Shown here in pieces: positions 1 to 6,359 of a stretch of DNA of 18,860 bases. Made by a program: the position numbers and the translations under genes. The notes under the pieces were generated by a model. The model did no database searches and was not told the origin of the DNA. It was given only the letters and a program-made list of their open reading frames with translations. The stretch comes from Treponema sp. UBA3649 (lineage in GTDB: Bacteria; Spirochaetota; Spirochaetia; Treponematales; Treponemataceae): assembly GCA_002373325.1 (NCBI GenBank), contig DFKI01000084.1, positions 1-18,860 of the forward strand, in the 5' to 3' direction. Numbering within the stretch: position 1 is the first letter of the stretch; each line of letters starts with the position of its first letter.

Positions 1-233
1 TCATGGAGTGCGGTATAAGGTATTGCACTCCCTTCGGTCGGCCCGCACAAATGCCTGCTTGTCGCGAACCTCCCCTCCATTACAGCGTTTCCTCAATCAA
101 CATTAAGTTTCCCATGCAATATTTACGGCACTTGCCTTATACATATTCCCTCACTCCCATGTTTTAGATTAACACATACTGACGACACACCCCGAAAATG
201 AATGTCACTTATTTTCTTCTTACAGTGATTCAC
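1..233. other. Left-edge region without a convincing gene; inverted repeats
   Basis: No open reading frame with a ribosome-binding site and plausible protein was found. Visible structure: a perfect 7-bp inverted repeat GGAGTGC (5-11) / GCACTCC (25-31) with a 13-nt spacer, and a small palindrome GGCACTTGCC (127-136) flanked by AATAT (118-122) and ATATT (143-147). Read on the minus strand the stretch carries several G-rich blocks and short reading frames that run off the window. It could be the 3' end of a mobile element or a structured RNA that begins outside the window, but I do not recognise it. Confidence 0.3.
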
Positions 234-262
234 TTGACGGCTTATGAAAATTTTTGTATATT
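234..262 (+). promoter_or_regulatory. Sigma70-type promoter of the RNA/PBECR4 locus
   Basis: TTGACG (234-239) and TATATT (257-262) are separated by exactly 17 nt, near the ideal for housekeeping sigma. Transcription should begin at about 268-270, more than 200 nt before the next start codon, so a long leader or a separate RNA is made. Confidence 0.75.
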
Positions 263-268
263 AAATGT

Positions 269-473
269 GGTAAGTCCTTGCCAATCAAGGCGGCAGGCAA
301 CTTGAGTGTCTGTTAGGCGTTTTAAAGCAAAGTGTCGAATCTGGAAGTGCGGTGCTTTGCATAGTCTTATGACGGTTCTCCATTTACCAAAAGCCAGATG
401 TAGATTGACTTGTTCAGTTGAAGGAAAATGGAATGTGGAAAGCTCTGCGATTGGCGCGGGGCTTTTTTCTTTT
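269..473 (+). ncRNA. Putative structured RNA of about 200 nt upstream of a nuclease gene
   Basis: This transcript unit is bounded by a strong promoter (234-262) and an intrinsic terminator (441-473), with no credible protein inside. Pairings visible by eye: hairpin CCTTG (276-280) / CAAGG (286-290); stem GCAAAG (327-332) / CTTTGC (355-360); stem TCCATTT (379-385) / AAATGGA (426-432). GATTGACTT (403-411), inside the last stem's loop, can pair with AAGTC (272-276) plus AATC (283-286), which would form a pseudoknot and would compete with the first hairpin. The RNA may be a free small RNA, an RNA antitoxin for the following PBECR4 gene, or an attenuating leader. It does not match 6S, tmRNA, SRP or RNase P RNA motifs that I know, and it has no tandem repeats like those of ToxI. 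Boundaries are inferred from promoter and terminator. Confidence 0.5.
441..473 (+). terminator. Intrinsic terminator between the RNA and the PBECR4 gene
   Basis: AGCTCTGCG (441-449) pairs with CGCGGGGCT (455-463) over nine base pairs, allowing G-U pairs, with a 5-nt loop, followed by a run of T (463-473, one C). It sits immediately before the ribosome-binding site AAGGAG (474-479), so expression of the downstream gene would depend on read-through. Confidence 0.75.
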
Positions 474-484
474 AAGGAGATACG

Positions 485-1063
485 ATGGCAGATATTCTAC
501 AGGCAGCAAGATCTTATGTAAATCTGCTGGATATTGAGTATCAGATTATTTTGGGAAAGAAAAATAAAACAGTTTTCATTCCTATTTTTTTTGACGAAAA
601 TCATTTTTTTCATCTGGCGGGATTGCAATATCTTAAAGATTTGAGCAGAGTTTTGACAGAAAGCCGAGAATTGATATTCAGAAGAATCGTAAAGGGAACA
701 TTGAAAAAAACTCGAATCGAATCCTCCAAATTTTACTCTTCAATCAAGGACCGTATTGAGTATTTGACTTATCTTGAGCAGATTATGGACAGCAATGAAA
801 CGGTTTTCAGATACAATTCTAAGCTGGAAGTTTTTTCTGCAATACAAGCTGATTTTTTGATGAAAAATACAGTTCAAGCCCGTAATGTTTTTGTATTTCT
901 TTCAGAGGACAAGTCAAGTGGAAAATACTTTTGCCGCTCGTTTTTTCCCCAGACCGACAAAGACTATTCCGAAGGCCAGGCGAAATGGACACTTTTGTAC
1001 AAAAAGAAAATCCATAAATCAACCGGGGAAGAAATCGTGTTGTACGACAAGCTAAAAAGGTAG
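485..1063 (+). CDS. PBECR4-domain protein, putative BECR-fold RNase (toxin-like)
   Basis: 192 residues, cytoplasmic, no signal or membrane segment. The pattern HFFHLAGLQYLKDL (residues about 39-52), then ESSKFYSSIKDRIEYL, ADFLM and a C-terminal block with VFVFL...CRSFFPQTDKDY matches my recollection of the PBECR4 family (phage-Barnase-EndoU-ColicinE5/D-RelE-like nuclease 4), predicted nucleases found in phages and mobile elements; activity of this protein is inferred. The ATG at 485 has AAGGAG 5 nt upstream. Base use is much richer in A and T than in the neighbouring genes, suggesting horizontal transfer. It stands behind a promoter, a structured RNA region and an intrinsic terminator, an order seen in type III toxin-antitoxin loci. 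No protein antitoxin is adjacent: the next gene is convergent and is a radical SAM enzyme. Alternative: a stand-alone phage-derived accessory nuclease. Confidence 0.65.
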   Translation: MADILQAARSYVNLLDIEYQIILGKKNKTVFIPIFFDENHFFHLAGLQYLKDLSRVLTESRELIFRRIVKGTLKKTRIESSKFYSSIKDRIEYLTYLEQIMDSNETVFRYNSKLEVFSAIQADFLMKNTVQARNVFVFLSEDKSSGKYFCRSFFPQTDKDYSEGQAKWTLLYKKKIHKSTGEEIVLYDKLKR

Positions 1064-1069
1064 AAAAAA

Positions 1070-2077
1070 TTATTTAAGAAATCCCTTGCTCCAGTGCCAG
1101 ATGGGGGTTGCGAGCTTGTTGCTGAAAGGCTGGGGGCGGGTAAAATCCGGGAGCCAGGATGTGTCGTCGCTCAGTTCCTGGTAGAAAAGATAGTCGAAGT
1201 CGTAGGCCTCAATCAGGTCGCGGATGTCCGAGTCCTCGGTTTCGCTCACAAGGCGGTTCTCAAATGCGGCGAGGGATTTTTGTCTTTTTTCTGCGGATTC
1301 GGAATCTTCCTTGAAGGGAACGGGCGTGTACTGGCTCATCAGGGAAATGGCGGATTTTCCGTCGGCGTTGTTTTTTAGCCAGTCAAGAACGGACGCTGTG
1401 TCCTCTAATCTGCCGGGCATGAAAAGATGACGCACGATTACGCCGGAGAGCATTTTTTCCTTTGTCTCGCCGCTCTTTTTCATCTCCACGATTTTCATGG
1501 GTGAGTTCTCAATCATCCAAAGAATCGCATCGGACGCGACATCGGGATAGTCCCTTGCACCGAAGAGTTTCGCGCTCATCTGTGGGTTCAGGCTTTTCAA
1601 ATCCGGGAGCCACAAATCAACAAGCCCGCGAAGTCTCTCAAGCATTTCAATTGACTCATAAGCCGAGCTGTTCCATGCTACGGGGATTTCAAGGCCCGAG
1701 TTTTTCGCCTCCGACAAAAAATCCGCAATCAAAGGGATGTGGTGGCTTCCCGTCACAAGATTGATGTTCTCCGCCCCGATGTTCTGAAGCTCAAGACACA
1801 TCTTTACGAAAGTCCCGCAATCAACTTCGGTTCCCATTCCCTTTTGGCTTATCTGGTAGTTCTGGCAAAAAGAGCAGCGCAAGGTGCATCCCGTGAAAAA
1901 GATTGTTCCGCTTCCACCAAAGACAGTTACGGGCGGCTCCTCCCCGAAGTGAAGTCCTGCAGTCGCAATTTTTAAACTTGCATTCTCACCGCAGAATCCA
2001 CGCTGATTTGCACGGCGGTTCACGGAGCATTTTCTCGGGCATTGGGAGCAGCTTTCGTAAAGCGATGAAAAATCCAT
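1070..2077 (-). CDS. Radical SAM protein, PflX/PflA-related
   Basis: 335 residues. The radical SAM signature CTLRCSFC (Cys64, Cys68, Cys71, CxxxCxxC) would bind the 4Fe-4S cluster that cleaves S-adenosylmethionine. The N-terminus carries extra cysteines (Cys10, Cys13, Cys17, Cys29) in a CxxCxxxC...CG arrangement, typical of the uncharacterised PflX group (COG1313) related to pyruvate formate-lyase activating enzymes. The glycyl-radical target, if any, is unknown. I place the start at the ATG at 2077, not at the TTG one codon upstream, because ATG overlaps the stop of the preceding gene as TGATG and has AGG in the ribosome-binding position. It is the last gene of a three-gene minus-strand operon. 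Only about 6 nt separate its stop from that of the convergent PBECR4 gene, with no clear terminator. Confidence 0.8.
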   Translation of the reverse strand: MDFSSLYESCSQCPRKCSVNRRANQRGFCGENASLKIATAGLHFGEEPPVTVFGGSGTIFFTGCTLRCSFCQNYQISQKGMGTEVDCGTFVKMCLELQNIGAENINLVTGSHHIPLIADFLSEAKNSGLEIPVAWNSSAYESIEMLERLRGLVDLWLPDLKSLNPQMSAKLFGARDYPDVASDAILWMIENSPMKIVEMKKSGETKEKMLSGVIVRHLFMPGRLEDTASVLDWLKNNADGKSAISLMSQYTPVPFKEDSESAEKRQKSLAAFENRLVSETEDSDIRDLIEAYDFDYLFYQELSDDTSWLPDFTRPQPFSNKLATPIWHWSKGFLK

Positions 2078-2481
2078 CAAAGTGCCTGCTTGTCAACGAA
2101 TATTGACATCATTGAGTTGAGCGTGTCTATGGGTAAATCCTCGGCCTCATAGTTTGTCAGGGCGCAGAGTTCCTTCCAGTCGGATTTTGAAAGACATTCT
2201 GTAAATTCCACCGAGCCTTCCAAAAGTGACTGCATGGCGGCAAGTCTGTCCACGTTTTCCCGGGTCGGCTCGTCGGCGGGATTCGCGGAGGGTCTTATGT
2301 AGGTGTTTGTCCAGTAATCGGCGAAAGATTCCGCAAGGGATGAAAGCTGCGGATTTGTCCTTGCAAGAAGGGACTTAATCTGAGAGGCAACGTCAAGTCC
2401 GTCGTAGGAGCTTCCTTTTTCGGCGCGCACATGCTTTTTGATTTTTTCCACGTCGGAGTAGAGTTTCTGTATGGAATCCAT
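2077..2481 (-). CDS. Unrecognised small acidic, helical protein
   Basis: 134 residues, soluble, predicted mostly alpha-helical, beginning MDSIQKLYSDVEKIKKHVRA, which looks like an amphipathic helix. I know no family for it. The ATG at 2481 has a strong site GGAGGGAG about 6 nt upstream. It lies 16 nt after the upstream gene and overlaps the radical SAM gene by 1 nt (TGATG), so all three are probably translated from one mRNA and may be coupled. No catalytic motif is visible. A partner or accessory role to the radical SAM protein is only suggested by position. Confidence 0.7.
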   Translation of the reverse strand: MDSIQKLYSDVEKIKKHVRAEKGSSYDGLDVASQIKSLLARTNPQLSSLAESFADYWTNTYIRPSANPADEPTRENVDRLAAMQSLLEGSVEFTECLSKSDWKELCALTNYEAEDLPIDTLNSMMSIFVDKQAL

Positions 2482-2497
2482 TTTATTCTCCCTCCGA

Positions 2498-2995
2498 TTA
2501 AAATCTTACGATGCTCTTGTCCTGGAGCAGATTAACGTTATGGCTGAAAAATGCGTAGTGCTGGTGTTTTGCCCTGAGCTCTTCCATAAACTCTTCCGGG
2601 GAGCTTTCCTCAGGGACGGAGAATCCCACGATGGATGCACAGTCTTTCAGGCGGCGGGCACAATGTTTCATGCTTGCCGTGAGCGCGGATTTTTCCTCAG
2701 CCGACGAGGGATTTTTGTCCGCAACCGGCACAATCAGCACATAGCGGTCGTCTTCCTCAAGCTGTTTCAGAAAATCACGGAATGACGCAAGGAACTCCTC
2801 GTTGTAGCTCTGGTCGTCAAGTCCCACGGTGGTCCATCGCACGCTGAGGGCAAAAGGTCCCTTTCCTTCCGGGAGAGAACCCTGTCCGCCAAGGATTTTT
2901 TCCGACTCAAATGTCTCCGGGTAAATGGCACATTCCGCGCCGTCCAATGTATAAAGTTTGTTGTCTGATGTTTTGAATCTCGCTTCAAGTTTCAT
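2498..2995 (-). CDS. Unrecognised soluble protein, first gene of the operon
   Basis: 165 residues, starting MKLEARFKTSDNKLYTLDG. It has an alternating strand/helix look with a hydrophobic core strand RYVLIVPVAD (about residues 83-92) and a C-terminal HYAFFSHNVNLL. I do not recognise a family. I choose the ATG at 2995 over the TTG two codons upstream (3001) because a consensus TATAAT ends at 3002, so transcription is expected to begin at about 2995, making the mRNA leaderless; no Shine-Dalgarno sequence is present. It leads the operon that continues with the helical protein and the radical SAM enzyme. Confidence 0.65.
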   Translation of the reverse strand: MKLEARFKTSDNKLYTLDGAECAIYPETFESEKILGGQGSLPEGKGPFALSVRWTTVGLDDQSYNEEFLASFRDFLKQLEEDDRYVLIVPVADKNPSSAEEKSALTASMKHCARRLKDCASIVGFSVPEESSPEEFMEELRAKHQHYAFFSHNVNLLQDKSIVRF

Positions 2996-3001
2996 GCGCA
3001 A

Positions 3002-3030
3002 ATTATATCAGATTTTGTTTTGCGTGGGAA
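3002..3030 (-). promoter_or_regulatory. Promoter of the minus-strand operon (leaderless)
   Basis: On the minus strand TATAAT (3007-3002) is preceded by TTCCCA (3030-3025) at 17-nt spacing; this -35 box matches consensus at four of six positions. The first base of the ATG lies 7 nt after the -10 box, which is where RNA polymerase normally starts. Confidence 0.6.
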
Positions 3031-3040
3031 GGGGAGGGAG

Positions 3041-3075
3041 GTGAGAAGTGAGAATTGAGAGGTGAGAGGTGAGGA
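3041..3075. repeat. Five tandem 7-bp repeats, consensus GTGAGAR
   Basis: Five consecutive heptads: GTGAGAA, GTGAGAA, TTGAGAG, GTGAGAG, GTGAGGA. They lie between the divergently transcribed operon at 2995 and the chemotaxis receptor relic at 3170, just upstream of the minus-strand -35 box. Related heptads recur at 14489-14509. Confidence 0.85.
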
Positions 3076-3169
3076 GGGCGTGAAAAAAATCTTGCGGAAA
3101 AAGTGGAAAATGATGTGTTATATAGAAGAAAGTTCAAAAGTTGGTACATCTTTTTTGTGAGGTCTTTTT

Positions 3170-4058
3170 ATGCAGGATAAAAAATCAGTGCGCGTGGCAC
3201 TTTGGGTGAAGCTTTGGATTATGTTCACGGTCATTTTGCTTTTGTCTACGGTTACGCTCGGCATCGTCGCATACAGGATGTGTTTCCCAGGCAGCCCTTG
3301 CCGTGGATGAGATGGTCGGAAACATCAACTCGGTAAATGATTCCGTGGACCTGATGATTTCTTCATTCAAACAGCTGACCGCAAATTCAGAGACCGGAAC
3401 GAGCACTCAGATAAATGCGAACGAAAAAATCAAGCTGATTGAGGAGCAGTCCAAGATGCTTCAGGACGCTAACATTGCGATCGCGAACATTGCGGAACAG
3501 ACGAACCTTCTTGCCATGAACGCCGCAATCGAGGCAGCCTACGCGGGAGAGGCCGGAAAGGGATTTGCTGTTGTCGCCGATGAAATCCGAAAGTTGTCCG
3601 AGACATCAGCCGTGCAGTCAAAGTCAATCGGTGCCGAGCTCAAGAAGATTCAGGACACAATCAAGGAAGTCGTTACCGTTTCAAATGAAACCAACACGAT
3701 GTTCGGCTCAATCTCAAAGAGCATAGAGGAAACGAGCAGGATTATCGGACAAATCAAGGGGGCCATGGAAGAGCAGCAGAACGGCTCAAAGAAGATTACG
3801 GAGGCTCTACGCTCGATGAACCTTTCCACTTCGGATGTAAAGAACGCATCCGAGGAGATGACCGAGGGAAACAAGCACATCCTAACCGAGATGGAAAAAC
3901 TGCAGAGCGCGACGGAAGCAATCAAGGAAAGCATTTCGGGCATGCACACCGGGGCGAGCAGAATCAACCGGATGGGAGAAACTCTTTCCGCCATTTCGGG
4001 AAAGGTTGCCGACAACATTCAGAAAATCGGCTCGGAGATTGATCTTTTCAAGGTCTGA
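3170..4058 (+). pseudogene. Methyl-accepting chemotaxis protein with internal deletion and frameshift
   Basis: The ATG at 3170 has GAGG 7 nt upstream and encodes a normal receptor start: a short basic tail and one membrane segment (about residues 14-35), then the frame shifts and ends at TGA 3308-3310 after 46 residues. In another frame, from about 3264, the C-terminal signalling domain runs intact to 4058, with the hairpin tip IAEQTNLLAMNAAIEAA and the AGEAGKGFAVVADEIRKL block that contacts CheA and CheW. The ligand-binding domain, second membrane segment and HAMP domain are absent, so a deletion with an out-of-frame join is the likely cause. TGA 3308-3310 is followed by an in-frame ATG at 3312 for the signalling part, so a soluble signalling fragment of about 248 residues might still be made by reinitiation. 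No CheR/CheB tail pentapeptide is present. Confidence 0.8.
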
Positions 4059-4098
4059 CGCAGGGGCGGGGATGCTTTTTCTGCTCCAATAAATTAAA

Positions 4099-4126
4099 TA
4101 AACCCTGCTCTTAAATCTGCCGATAA
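4099..4126 (+). promoter_or_regulatory. Possible sigma28 (FliA) promoter
   Basis: GCCGATAA (4119-4126) equals the flagellar sigma28 -10 consensus, and TAAA (4099-4102) lies 16 nt upstream where 15 is usual. It is intergenic and about 35 nt before the GTG at 4162. An 8-base match alone is expected by chance about once in a window this size, so this is a candidate only. Confidence 0.35.
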
Positions 4127-4161
4127 AAGAGTGGATAAATTTTGACTTTGGGAGCAGACAA

Positions 4162-5976
4162 GTGTCCTCTTCACATAGAACGGCGTTGAGCCTTTTACTG
4201 ACAGTTTTACTTTTCTCAGGTATCTGCGTGGCGGCTTTTTTTGGCGGATTCCGTTACGTCGAGATGCATTATTACGAGCCGCGTGTGGTGGAGAACATCA
4301 CTAAAACTCTTGACGCGATTGGGAGCGAGTATGACGAGTATACTGACGACATTATTTTCAGCTTTGCCACATACGCACTTTCCGACAATGCGAAATCCTT
4401 CATAGAGCGTGACGTTACTGAGACTGACATTGAGGAACGGGATGATTTGACCGGCAGACTCATGGAGAAAAATCCTTCCCTTGACGGAATCCGCCTGATT
4501 GAGAGCGACGGAAAGCATATCCACTACAGCACGTTTTCTTCGGACATCCTTTCAAAATCAGACGAGCTGATTTCATACCGCAACTATGACGAGCTTGGGG
4601 AGCTTCCATTTGAATTTATCTGCTCAAGTGACAACGGACTTTATCCTTCGAACGAGCAGGAGCTTGCGGCGAGGACATCAATCTACTGTGACTCAATCCG
4701 CGAGAGAATTGTCATATCCATGCCTTATTTCGACCGCTCCACAGCCTACCGAGGCACGTTGATTTTCTACACTTCCACCGACGATTTTCTACGGCGCATC
4801 ATCTCGAAGAATGTCGTGCAGCTCAACACAAGGTCCAAGCTGATTTCGAAAATGGACGAGGAAAAAAACACTCAGTCTCCGTCCAACACGGGATTCGCTT
4901 TCGGACTTCCGAACGTGGGCCGGGAGAGACTTGCCGAGGAGATTCAGAAAAAATGGGACCAGAAACTCTACGGAACTGAGCAGCTTTTTTTGACTGAATC
5001 CGGCGAGATTCTGATTCTTGTGAGCGGAACCGTTTCCCGTTATGGAAAAATGGGCTGGATTTGCGGCGAGAGTGAGTTCATTTTCTCCGACATGGAAAAA
5101 ATCCTCCTTTTGCTCTGTCTTTTTGTCACGGTTTTCCTCATCATATTCCTTCTCTTCAATCTGCGCCATGACGATTCCGTAATCATCCGCGAGAGAATCC
5201 ATAAATTTGAGACCACTCTTTTCCGGGAGTATCTTGAGAGGCGGGACCGGGAGGACTGGAAGACCCTTGAGAAACATGTGGAAAAAAGAAAGCAGGATGT
5301 CAACACGGAGATTATACGAAGCCTGGGAAGAACCGGACGCAAGCACAAAAGGGAGATTTCCGACGCGCTTGACACGAGCTGGAACGAATTCCTTCATATT
5401 ATAAGCGGAAATTACAGGCAGTCACTTGAGGCTTTGAGCAATCCTGAGCCGGCAAGTTCAAATTCTTTGCAGCCAATCAGCGTGCAGCCGAATCCAGTTT
5501 CAGCAAGTTCATCATCAGACATCGAGGAGCTTGAGGAGATTCCTGAGGCGGAGGAACTTGAGGAGGTCTCTGATCTTGAGGAGATTCCTGAGGCGGAGGA
5601 AGTAGACGAAGTTTCGGAGCTTGAGGATGCGGATGAAGTAGAGGAGATTCCTGAGCTTGATGAGGCGGACGAAGTAGAGGAGCTTGAGGAGGTTTCTGAT
5701 CTTGAGGAAATCCCTGAGGCGGAGGATGCGGACGAAGTTTCAGAGCTTGAGGAAGAGAGCGGAACAGAGGCTGATCTTGAGACGATTAGTTTTGCCGACA
5801 TAGAGGAAAAGCCACCTGTGAAAAATGATGAGAAAAAGGGACCGAGCAGCCTGATTAGAATGCTTGAGGAGGAAGATTTCGGTACGCCCACCTTTTCGGA
5901 ATTGGACGACGAGGAAAACTCCTCATTTTGGGACGAGAATAGTTCTAAGGTCAGACTTGAAAAATCCGATAATTAG
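4162..5976 (+). CDS. Two-TM sensor-like membrane protein with acidic repeat tail
   Basis: 604 residues. TM1 at about residues 8-29, an extracytoplasmic region of about 280 residues (30-311), TM2 at about 312-334, then a charged cytoplasmic helix and a low-complexity acidic tail (about 453-545) of degenerate LEEIPEAEE / LEEVSDLEE units. The topology recalls sensory receptors, but no HAMP, kinase, cyclase or chemotaxis domain follows TM2, so the output is unknown. The GTG start has GGGAG (4150-4154) 7 nt upstream and there is no nearer ATG. A sigma28-like site lies upstream and a chemotaxis receptor relic precedes it, hinting at a motility or sensing link (inference). I do not recognise a named family; probably a spirochaete-restricted protein. 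Confidence 0.75.
   Translation: MSSSHRTALSLLLTVLLFSGICVAAFFGGFRYVEMHYYEPRVVENITKTLDAIGSEYDEYTDDIIFSFATYALSDNAKSFIERDVTETDIEERDDLTGRLMEKNPSLDGIRLIESDGKHIHYSTFSSDILSKSDELISYRNYDELGELPFEFICSSDNGLYPSNEQELAARTSIYCDSIRERIVISMPYFDRSTAYRGTLIFYTSTDDFLRRIISKNVVQLNTRSKLISKMDEEKNTQSPSNTGFAFGLPNVGRERLAEEIQKKWDQKLYGTEQLFLTESGEILILVSGTVSRYGKMGWICGESEFIFSDMEKILLLLCLFVTVFLIIFLLFNLRHDDSVIIRERIHKFETTLFREYLERRDREDWKTLEKHVEKRKQDVNTEIIRSLGRTGRKHKREISDALDTSWNEFLHIISGNYRQSLEALSNPEPASSNSLQPISVQPNPVSASSSSDIEELEEIPEAEELEEVSDLEEIPEAEEVDEVSELEDADEVEEIPELDEADEVEELEEVSDLEEIPEAEDADEVSELEEESGTEADLETISFADIEEKPPVKNDEKKGPSSLIRMLEEEDFGTPTFSELDDEENSSFWDENSSKVRLEKSDN
5521..5760 (+). repeat. In-gene acidic repeat tract
   Basis: The DNA repeats blocks such as GAGGAGATTCCTGAGGCGGA and GAGCTTGAGGA, encoding Glu-rich units of roughly 9-10 residues (EEIPEAEE, EEVSDLEE, DADEVEEI). 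Near-identity at the nucleotide level between units suggests recent expansion by slippage or recombination. Confidence 0.85.
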
Positions 5977-6001
5977 AGTGAGGAGTCAGTTAAATCAAAA
6001 A

Positions 6002-6253
6002 ATGCAAGGTTTATCCAGTTTGTCTGAAGTGAATAATCCTCAAAATCAGGTCGTGACACACGGTCTAATGGGGAAATCGCTTTACATTTTGGAAAAACTT
6101 GCGGAGCAGGAAGAGATGAAAAGAAAGAATTCAAAAAACAACGCGGCAATTATTCAGAGAGACGGAATCTACATGATCAGAAAAAATCTTGAGACATCCG
6201 CCGTAAAACAGGATCCGGCATTGAAGGAGCTTGTTGACTCTGTAATCGGCTGA
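6002..6253 (+). CDS. Small unrecognised protein
   Basis: 83 residues from the ATG at 6002 (MQGLSSLSEVNN...), soluble, charged, with a helical middle (SLYILEKLAEQEEMKRKN). It follows the sensor-like gene by 25 nt and is probably co-transcribed. The only good ribosome-binding match, AGGAG (5981-5985), is 16 nt from the ATG, so a GTG at 5978 or translational coupling is possible. Its last codons (GTA ATC GGC TGA) form the first of four tandem 12-bp units, so the stop codon is followed by three more in-frame TGA codons. No function assigned. Confidence 0.6.
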   Translation: MQGLSSLSEVNNPQNQVVTHGLMGKSLYILEKLAEQEEMKRKNSKNNAAIIQRDGIYMIRKNLETSAVKQDPALKELVDSVIG

Positions 6254-6289
6254 GTGATCTGCTGAGTAATCGGCTGAGTAATCTGCTGA
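6242..6289 (+). repeat. Four tandem 12-bp repeats at the end of a gene
   Basis: Units GTAATCGGCTGA, GTGATCTGCTGA, GTAATCGGCTGA and GTAATCTGCTGA. The first is the C-terminal coding end of the small gene; because 12 is a multiple of three, every unit ends in an in-frame TGA. Confidence 0.9.
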
Positions 6290-6322
6290 GCACAGGCTTA
6301 AGTTAATCACCCCTCCCACCAC

Positions 6323-6351
6323 TTGCCTATGACGGTTCTTTTCTATATAAT
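6323..6351 (+). promoter_or_regulatory. proS promoter, apparently leaderless
   Basis: TTGCCT (6323-6328), 17-nt spacer, TATAAT (6346-6351). The proS ATG begins at 6360, 9 nt after the -10 box, so the transcript should have 0-2 leader bases. Confidence 0.75.
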
Positions 6352-6359
6352 AGGGAACC

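Noticed and set aside
368..379. 12-mer TATGACGGTTCT shared with 6328-6339 (spacer of the proS promoter)
   Set aside because: Several shared 12-mers are expected by chance in a window this size, and the first copy has no matching -10 box.
306..521. 71-residue reading frame starting with GTG upstream of the PBECR4 gene, possible protein antitoxin
   Set aside because: Arg/Cys-rich unnatural composition, no ribosome-binding site, runs through the terminator hairpin and into the next gene out of frame.
5412..5891. Serine-rich reading frame on the minus strand
   Set aside because: Mirror of the acidic repeat tract of the plus-strand gene; low complexity and no start signals.
6242..6289. CRISPR-like array
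   Set aside because: 12-bp units are directly adjacent with no spacers.
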